DNA of 26,692 nucleotides from a bacterium (lineage in GTDB: Bacteria > Cyanobacteriota > Vampirovibrionia > Gastranaerophilales > UBA9971). Position numbers and translations under genes: made by a program. The notes beneath the pieces are model-generated. The model was not told the origin of the DNA, ran no database searches, and saw only the letters and a program-made list of their open reading frames with translations. Each line of letters starts with the position of its first letter. Position 1 is the first letter of the stretch. Location of the stretch: assembly GCA_037147175.1 (NCBI GenBank), contig JBAWVS010000036.1, positions 1 to 26,692 on the forward strand, given 5' to 3'. Of the stretch, positions 1 through 5,332 are shown piece by piece.

Positions 1-63
1 TTAGCTCTTAGCTCTTAGCTCTTAGCTCTTAGCTCTTAGCTCTTAGCTCTTAGCTCTTAGCTA
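1..63. repeat. Heptanucleotide tandem repeat (TTAGCTC)n
   Basis: Eight perfect head-to-tail copies of TTAGCTC followed by a ninth that ends in A (TTAGCTA). The array starts at the first base of the window, so its true length is unknown. The 7-bp period is not a multiple of 3 and TTAG/TAG recurs, so it is unlikely to be coding. It lies just upstream of the M23 peptidase gene. Arrays like this vary in length by polymerase slippage. Confidence 0.95.
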
Positions 64-130
64 AATTCTAGCAACAACAAGAAAATATGTATAGTTAAAT
101 TATATTAATTATGAATAGGGCATTGAGTGA

Positions 131-868
131 ATGAAAAGGCAAAATATTATATACAAAAGCACTAAAATAATAGTTTATATTTTAATTGCAACCTTTCTTG
201 TTATGAATAACTTGGATGCAAGGGCAACTAATCTGGATCAAATTTTGAATTCAAAGACAAATTACAAAAAAAATATTGACATAAAGAAAGTCAAATATGA
301 CACAATTTTTATCAATCAAATAAATCAACAAGGTAAAAATCGTGTTAATTTGAACAAAGTGTCAATAGACATTGAAAAATTGTTATTCGAAAAATCAGAA
401 AAAATTATGACAGAAGAATCAGCTTCTCTCGGCAAGTTTTTAAAAGACATTAAGTTTGAAAAAATGATCACAAGTTCTTTTATTTATCCGCTTACCGGAA
501 CCTTAACATCGGGCTTTGGACTGAGAGAGCACCCTGTGTTCAAGATAAGAGACTTTCATTCAGGAATTGACATATCGGCCCCGCCGTTTTCGTTAATCAT
601 TGCATCAAATGACGGAAAAGTGCTTTTTACAGGAAAAAAAAATGGATACGGCAACATGATTATAATTAATCATGGAAATTTGCGCGGTTCCAATATTACA
701 AGTATTTATGGACACTTGTCAGAAATTCTTGTATCGAATAATCAAATTATAAAAAAAGGGCAGTTGATAGGAGTCGAAGGTACTACAGGAACAACAACTG
801 GTCCTCATCTGCATTTTGAAATAAGAAACAATGGTACTCCTGTAAACCCGCTGCTCTTTATTAAGTAA
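131..868 (+). CDS. M23 family metallopeptidase (LytM-domain murein endopeptidase)
   Basis: Predicted zinc endopeptidase cutting peptide cross-links of peptidoglycan outside the inner membrane. The N-terminus has basic residues followed by a hydrophobic stretch at about residues 12-27, which reads as a signal peptide or membrane anchor. A roughly 85-residue linker of low similarity follows, and the LytM domain fills about residues 118-245. All catalytic motifs are visible: HxxxD (H143, D147), the His of the YGH motif (H195), and HLHFE (H226, H228), so it should be an active enzyme rather than a degenerate EnvC/NlpD-type activator. The ATG start has only a weak GAGTGA-like ribosome site, but it sits directly before the signal sequence. 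No coiled coil is obvious. There is no operon partner in the window. The family call is firm; the physiological substrate is inferred. Confidence 0.9.
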   Translation: MKRQNIIYKSTKIIVYILIATFLVMNNLDARATNLDQILNSKTNYKKNIDIKKVKYDTIFINQINQQGKNRVNLNKVSIDIEKLLFEKSEKIMTEESASLGKFLKDIKFEKMITSSFIYPLTGTLTSGFGLREHPVFKIRDFHSGIDISAPPFSLIIASNDGKVLFTGKKNGYGNMIIINHGNLRGSNITSIYGHLSEILVSNNQIIKKGQLIGVEGTTGTTTGPHLHFEIRNNGTPVNPLLFIK

Positions 869-1098
869 CGGCAATTTGTTCGGGTTTAATGGCAGACTAC
901 CCTTCATGTATACTGCATAAGCTGCCAAAAACCTTTTAAATATTAATTAGGATTAAAACTACATAAATCCGATTTACTCTTGCTGCCGTTTCGAAGAGTA
1001 TAATATGCCGTGGAATCACAAAAGAAATTCAAGCATATTTTAACATGTTGCAAAAAAAGTGAATAAAAGATGCATTTTGACCAAGACTGAATGATACA

Positions 1099-1368
1099 CT
1101 AACCAGAACTGGATGATACTTTACAACGACAAATATCTTCATCAAAATTTTCTTCTATCTTGCCCACAAATTTATCGGTTCTTTTATCTTTGAATGTTTG
1201 CTCACGTCTAAACACAAGATTGTCGTCATCGAGACTATTACGGAAGGTTTCCGTAAGTTTCGGATTCTGGAATAATTTGTCCTCGACTTTTGAAATTTCT
1301 GTATCAATTCCTCCTGTTCTGACAGGTGCTTTCGGCTGCGCTCCAGAACAATTAACTGCTTTTACCAT
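1099..1368 (-). CDS. Hypothetical 89-aa protein
   Basis: I do not recognise this family. The minus-strand reading is chosen over an overlapping plus-strand frame because its ATG is preceded at good spacing by a strong AGGAG Shine-Dalgarno (about 1376-1382 on the minus strand), while the plus frame has none. The product is hydrophilic and charged, with Cys7 near the N-terminus, a central Asp/Arg/Lys-rich part, a CRC pair near the C-terminus and a short serine run (SSSSG) at the end. It has no signal peptide or membrane segment. It is divergent from the RWYD-repeat gene about 300 bp away, with a 23-bp hairpin between them. Function unknown. Confidence 0.6.
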   Translation of the reverse strand: MVKAVNCSGAQPKAPVRTGGIDTEISKVEDKLFQNPKLTETFRNSLDDDNLVFRREQTFKDKRTDKFVGKIEENFDEDICRCKVSSSSG

Positions 1369-1556
1369 AATCCTTTTCTCCTCTTTCTCTCTCTTACTAA
1401 ATACGCTTTTAAATCTCTATATATTTATAAAAACAAAAAAGGAGGGCGAGTTGCTTTTTTGTTACAAAAATTCATATTACAACCTCGGGATAAGACAAAA
1501 TATTAAGATTCTTAATACAATTTCTTATTATCCGAAAAAAGATTGAAATTGGTTAT

Positions 1557-1613
1557 AAAAATCATTTATTCTAATTTATAGAGGTCTGAAATAAATTAGA
1601 ATAAATGATTTTT
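1557..1613. terminator. Perfect 23-bp inverted repeat (strong hairpin)
   Basis: The arms at 1557-1579 and 1591-1613 are perfect reverse complements of 23 bp around an 11-nt loop (1580-1590, containing GAGGTCT). The right arm ends in five Ts, so on the plus strand it resembles an intrinsic terminator, and the A-rich left arm makes it possibly bidirectional. It lies between the start of the minus-strand 89-aa gene and the Shine-Dalgarno of the RWYD-repeat gene, 37 bp before the latter, so it could instead be a leader structure controlling that gene. The structure is certain; the role is inferred. Confidence 0.6.
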
Positions 1614-1663
1614 GAATTGTATGTAAAATTATTGTCGTGAAGTCTTATTCGGAGGTTTAATTT

Positions 1664-1975
1664 ATTATTATTGGAGTAACACATAAAAACAGATGGTATG
1701 ACAACGATGCTACCTTGAGTCTGGCTATCAGTATTTTGAGAAATGCTGATATTGAAAAACAAATTTTGGTTTCCAGAAAAATAATTGAAATGGTTAAAAC
1801 TAATAATATTTTAATAGAAGATATTTCACCTTACGTAAGAACCTTTAGAAGAAGATGGTACGATGTCAATGAAGAGCTTTGTCTGGCGATGGAATACCTG
1901 AAGGCAGCAAGCGCAGAATTGCAGAAAAAAACAGCTATTGAAGTAATAAACTTTCTCTGCGAAATGGAAAATTAA
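1664..1975 (+). CDS. Hypothetical RWYD-repeat protein with probable AUU start
   Basis: Unrecognised small protein of about 103 aa. The first conventional start is a TTG at 1715, but it has no ribosome site and cuts through an internal repeat. The frame is open back to a TAA at 1658-1660. A consensus GGAGG at 1651-1655 lies exactly 8 nt before ATT at 1664, with two more ATT codons following in frame (1667, 1670). Starting there, the protein contains two diverged copies of one unit, each opening with RWYD followed by L-x-L-A and helix-like sequence: copy 1 RWYD at 1691 and copy 2 RWYD at 1853, a period of 54 residues. About a third of aligned positions match. The repeat supports translation of the region before TTG. 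The product looks mostly helical, charged and cytoplasmic. AUU starts are rare; infC is the classic case. Function unknown. Confidence 0.65.
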   Translation: MIIGVTHKNRWYDNDATLSLAISILRNADIEKQILVSRKIIEMVKTNNILIEDISPYVRTFRRRWYDVNEELCLAMEYLKAASAELQKKTAIEVINFLCEMEN

Positions 1976-2020
1976 TTAAAGAACCCATATTGTTAAACAA
2001 AAAACTTTTTCCAATAAAAA

Positions 2021-2040
2021 AGATCGGTTTGACCCGATCT
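2021..2040 (-). terminator. Hairpin with U-run on the minus strand
   Basis: AGATCGG and CCGATCT form a 7-bp stem around a 6-nt loop. Read on the minus strand, the stem is followed by TTTTTTATT, the form of an intrinsic terminator. On the plus strand the A-run comes before the stem and no U-run follows. It lies 45 bp after the RWYD-repeat gene. No minus-strand gene ends here, so it may be a mRNA 3'-end stem for the plus gene or may block antisense transcription. Confidence 0.4.
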
Positions 2041-2146
2041 ACAAACAGCTTATGAGTGAGAGTGGAATATGCACACTTATATATAACCAAATTTATCTTT
2101 TTGAAGATATTAGTTAATTTACTATTTAATAGAATAATTTAATCTG

Positions 2147-2206
2147 AATTTCTTAGCCGTTTGGGTTAAGAAATTTTGTTTCATTAGCAATTTCTCTAAT
2201 GTTTTT
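2147..2206 (+). terminator. Tandem terminator-like hairpins before ileS (possible attenuator)
   Basis: The first stem pairs 2147-2158 with 2164-2175 (12 bp with one G-U, 5-nt loop) and is followed by TTGTTTC. The second pairs CATTAG (2182-2187) with CTAATG (2196-2201) and is followed at once by TTTTT. The loop of the second stem holds AATTTCT (2189-2195), which could also pair with AGAAATT (2169-2175), the right half of stem one, so alternative pairings exist. These could simply end the upstream transcript, or form a leader switch for ileS. No T-box consensus was seen. Confidence 0.5.
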
Positions 2207-2229
2207 GTCATATAATATTTATTGTTAAA

Positions 2230-2325
2230 CTGAACTTAATTTGTCATCCTGAGTACATTCGCTTTGCTCTGTACAAACTCACACTTAAAGAGTTGTTTGA
2301 AACCCTCAGAATGACAGTTCAATAA
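2230..2325. repeat. Palindromic MITE-like element with GTCATYCTGAG ends
   Basis: GTCATCCTGAG (2243-2253) is repeated inverted as CTCAGAATGAC (2305-2315), one mismatch in 11 bp. The symmetry extends outward loosely through GAACT-like sequence on both sides. Inside are further small inverted repeats: GTAC(A) around 2253-2275 and AACTC/GAGTT around 2276-2295. The whole unit of about 95 bp could fold into a cruciform. Dispersed elements with GTCATTCTGAG ends are common in bacterial genomes. It ends only about 15 bp before the ileS Shine-Dalgarno. Confidence 0.6.
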
Positions 2326-2343
2326 AAAACGAAGGATTTTAAA

Positions 2344-5163
2344 ATGACAGAACAACAAAAAATTAATTATAAAGACACATTAAACCTTCCTGCAACTGAT
2401 TTTAAGATGAAAGCCGATGCGAATGTCCGCGAAATTGATATTCAAAAATTCTGGGAAGATAATAAAATTTATGAAAAAAATCTTGATCAAAGAAATAAAA
2501 CTAATAAATTCATTCTTCATGACGGTCCTCCATACCTGAGTTCGGATAAAATTCACATAGGTACGGCTCTAAACAAGATTTTAAAGGATATAGTAATCAA
2601 ATACAAATCACAATCGGGTTTTTATAGCCCTTACGTTCCGGGATATGACGGGCATGGGCTTCCTATAGAAAATGCAGTCGTAAAATCCATAAAAGGCGGC
2701 AGAGAAGCTGTAACTTCTACGGAATTAAGGCGCCAATGCAGGGAATTTGCCTACAAAAATCTTAAAGGACAGGAAGAAAACTTTAAAAGATTGGGTGTTT
2801 TAGGGAACTGGGAACATCCTTATATAACAATAGATGCCAAATTTGAAGCTGCGCAAATTAAAGTTTTTGGCGAAATGGCTAAAAGAGGATATATATACAA
2901 AGGCTTAAAACCAGTTTACTGGTGTGCAAGCTGCGAAACAGCACTTGCAGAGGCAGAAGTGGAATATGCTGACCATACTTCGCACAGTGTGTATGTTAAA
3001 TTCAAATTTGAGGAAGAAGAAGCCAAAAAGGCTTATACGCAGGCAGGTATTGATTCGGATAAACCTTTATTTGCGGTCATCTGGACAACTACTCCATGGA
3101 CACTTCCTGCAAACCTCGCTATATCTTTAAATCCAAAACTCGAATATGTATTTGTCAATAAAGACAGTGAAGTTTATGTAATAGCAAAAGAACTTTTAGC
3201 GGCTGTTTCACAAAATTTAGGGTGGGACGAAAATTCGGTTGAAATAACAGGTTCTGTAATCGGTGAAAAGCTGGAGCTTCTTAAAGCAAGGCATCCTTTC
3301 CTTGACAGGGACAGCTTAATAATCCTCGGAGAACACGTTACAACAGAAGCAGGTACAGGTCTGGTTCATACAGCCCCCGGTCATGGTCTTGAAGATTATG
3401 AAGTAGGCAATAAATATAAAATAGGTGTGCTTTCTCCTGTTAATCACAAAGGTATATTCACTTCCGATGCAGGAAAGTTTGAAGGAATGCCTTATTATAA
3501 AGCTAATACGGAAATTATAAACGAGCTTAAAGAACTTAACGCTTTATTAAAACATGGAGAAATTTCTCACAGCTATCCGCATTGCTGGAGATGTAAGCAC
3601 CCTGTAATATACAGAGCAACCGAACAATGGTTTGTAAATGTCGAATCATACAGGGATAAAGCACTTAAAGCTATTGATGAAGTAAACTGGATTCCTGCAA
3701 GCGGACATCAGAGAATCTATAAGATGGTGGAGTCCCGTTCTGACTGGTGTATAAGCAGGCAAAGAGCATGGGGCGTTCCAATACCTGTATTTTACTGTGA
3801 TGATTGCGGCGAATCTATTATTACAGACGAAACCATAAACAATGTTTCAGAAATTTTCGCAAAAGAATCATCAGATGCATGGACAAAATATTCAGCGCAA
3901 GAACTGCTTCCTTCAGGATTTAAATGTCCAAAATGCACCAGCAGTAATTTAAGAAAAGAAAATGATATCATGGATGTCTGGTTTGACAGCGGTGTAACTC
4001 ATTATTCAGTGGTTGATGCAAGAAAAGACGAACTTGGAGAAACACCTGTAGAGCTTTATCTTGAAGGTTCAGACCAACACAGGGGTTGGTTCCAGTCTTC
4101 GCTTTTGACCAGCGTGGCTATTAAAGACAGAGCTCCTTATAAATCAGTATTAACACATGGTTTTGTACTTGCTGCCGATGGAAGGAAAATGAGCAAAAGC
4201 ATGGGCAACGTTGTAGAACCGCAAAAAATCGTCAATAAGTACGGTGCTGATGTTTTAAGACTCTGGACTGCAAGTGTTGATTACACAAACGACGTTAAAA
4301 TCGGAGAAAATATAATACTTCAGCTTGTTGAGGTCTTTAAAAAAGTCAGAAATACAGCCAGATTTATTCTCGGAAATTTATACGATTTCAATCCTGCCGA
4401 AAATTATGTGGAATACGAAAAACTCAATGAAATCGATAAATATGCGCTTCATAAACTTCAAATCCTTATTGAAAACGTAACAGCATCATTTGAAGATTTT
4501 GAATTTTATAAATATTATCAGCTTATTCAGAATTTCGTTTCTGTTGATTTAAGCTCTCTTTACTTTGATATTATTAAAGACAGGCTTTATACAGCGGGCT
4601 CAGATTCGCTTTCAAGGCGTTCAAGCCAGACAGTGCTTTTTGAAATTCTTCAGGCTCTTGTGAGGTTGCTTGTTCCTGTAACTCCACACCTTGCCGAAGA
4701 CATCTGGCAGCACATAATTCCTGAACAACGCGGTAATATCGAAAGCGTATTGCTTACTGATTGGGCAAAAGTAAATCAGCAGTTCAAAAATGAAGAAATT
4801 ATCACCAAATGGGATAAAATAATTGCGCTTAGAGAAATCGTAACCAGAGCTATCGAGCCTGTACGAGCCGAGAAGAAAATCGGAAGTTCTCTTGAATCAG
4901 CAGTATTAATAAAAGTAACCAATCCTGAAATTAAAACACTCCTTGAAACTCTGGAAAATGAGCTTGCCGGAGTATTTATAACTTCTCAGGCAACTTTAAT
5001 CAATGATTCAGAAGCCCCTCAAAATCTTTTAAATCAGCATGAAGAAGATGTCTATAAAATTTATGTAACTTCTGCGGTTGGTGAAAAATGCGACAGATGT
5101 TGGAAATTTTCAGAAACACTCTCCAGCGGTATTTGCCCTGCATGTCAGGATGCTATTTCTTAA
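2344..5163 (+). CDS. ileS: Isoleucyl-tRNA synthetase
   Basis: Class Ia synthetase that activates isoleucine with ATP and charges tRNA-Ile in the cytoplasm. It is 939 aa, the normal length for the bacterial type. The HIGH motif is HIGT at residues 71-74, and KMSKS is at 615-619 within DGRKMSKSMGN. The large CP1 editing insertion, which hydrolyses Val-tRNA-Ile, contains the WTTTPWTLPAN motif at about 248-258. The C-terminus carries the zinc-binding CxxC pair typical of bacterial IleS (C916, C919, C931, C934). A second CxxC...CxxC set lies after residue 480 (CDDC and CPKC) and may bind another zinc. The ATG is preceded by GAAGGA at good spacing. It is transcribed alone, with a strong terminator after it and hairpins before it that could attenuate it. 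Confidence 0.98.
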   Translation: MTEQQKINYKDTLNLPATDFKMKADANVREIDIQKFWEDNKIYEKNLDQRNKTNKFILHDGPPYLSSDKIHIGTALNKILKDIVIKYKSQSGFYSPYVPGYDGHGLPIENAVVKSIKGGREAVTSTELRRQCREFAYKNLKGQEENFKRLGVLGNWEHPYITIDAKFEAAQIKVFGEMAKRGYIYKGLKPVYWCASCETALAEAEVEYADHTSHSVYVKFKFEEEEAKKAYTQAGIDSDKPLFAVIWTTTPWTLPANLAISLNPKLEYVFVNKDSEVYVIAKELLAAVSQNLGWDENSVEITGSVIGEKLELLKARHPFLDRDSLIILGEHVTTEAGTGLVHTAPGHGLEDYEVGNKYKIGVLSPVNHKGIFTSDAGKFEGMPYYKANTEIINELKELNALLKHGEISHSYPHCWRCKHPVIYRATEQWFVNVESYRDKALKAIDEVNWIPASGHQRIYKMVESRSDWCISRQRAWGVPIPVFYCDDCGESIITDETINNVSEIFAKESSDAWTKYSAQELLPSGFKCPKCTSSNLRKENDIMDVWFDSGVTHYSVVDARKDELGETPVELYLEGSDQHRGWFQSSLLTSVAIKDRAPYKSVLTHGFVLAADGRKMSKSMGNVVEPQKIVNKYGADVLRLWTASVDYTNDVKIGENIILQLVEVFKKVRNTARFILGNLYDFNPAENYVEYEKLNEIDKYALHKLQILIENVTASFEDFEFYKYYQLIQNFVSVDLSSLYFDIIKDRLYTAGSDSLSRRSSQTVLFEILQALVRLLVPVTPHLAEDIWQHIIPEQRGNIESVLLTDWAKVNQQFKNEEIITKWDKIIALREIVTRAIEPVRAEKKIGSSLESAVLIKVTNPEIKTLLETLENELAGVFITSQATLINDSEAPQNLLNQHEEDVYKIYVTSAVGEKCDRCWKFSETLSSGICPACQDAIS

Positions 5164-5242
5164 CTCTTATCAGAAAAGAAACTTCTTGTACCCTCCTTTG
5201 TTTTCTTTGAAGTTAAAGGGGATAAAAATTGTAAATAAATGT

Positions 5243-5283
5243 AAAAATTGACTAAAAAAGTGTTATTGTTTAGTCAATTTTTT
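5243..5283 (+). terminator. Intrinsic terminator after ileS
   Basis: Perfect 14-bp stem: 5243-5256 pairs with 5269-5282 around a 12-nt loop. The core is TTGACTAAA/TTTAGTCAA and the stem ends in a run of six or more Ts. Because the left arm begins with five As, it could work in both directions. It separates ileS from the debranching-enzyme gene. Confidence 0.8.
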
Positions 5284-5288
5284 CTTTC

Positions 5289-5332
5289 AGGAGGTTTATT
5301 TCATTAGAAACGATTGTTTTGAGAAAAAATAA
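5289..5332 (+). promoter_or_regulatory. Orphan Shine-Dalgarno with possible AUU-start leader peptide
   Basis: A perfect AGGAGG at 5289-5294 lies 38 bp before the debranching-enzyme ATG, too far to serve it directly. Eight nt downstream is ATT at 5303, opening a 9-codon frame (IRNDCFEKK) whose TAA (5330-5332) overlaps the next ATG in a TAATG. That arrangement is typical of translational coupling. No ATG, GTG or TTG at suitable spacing gives an alternative. The same Shine-Dalgarno-to-ATT spacing of 8 nt occurs at the RWYD-repeat gene. Translation of the leader is inferred. Confidence 0.4.

Noticed and set aside
1-63. CRISPR array or telomere-like repeat
   Set aside because: 7-bp units with no spacers; too short for CRISPR, and no other sign of a replicon end.
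1078-1125. Direct repeat ACTGxATGATAC at about 1086 and 1108
   Set aside because: Only two imperfect short copies, one of them in the end of the 89-aa gene; not enough to call an element.
1160-1546. 128-aa plus-strand frame overlapping the 89-aa minus-strand gene
   Set aside because: No Shine-Dalgarno, low-complexity Leu/Ser-rich translation that mirrors the opposite strand; the minus-strand gene has AGGAG at good spacing.
2200-2343. T-box riboswitch for ileS
   Set aside because: No AGGGTGGNACCGCG-type sequence or specifier-loop layout was found.
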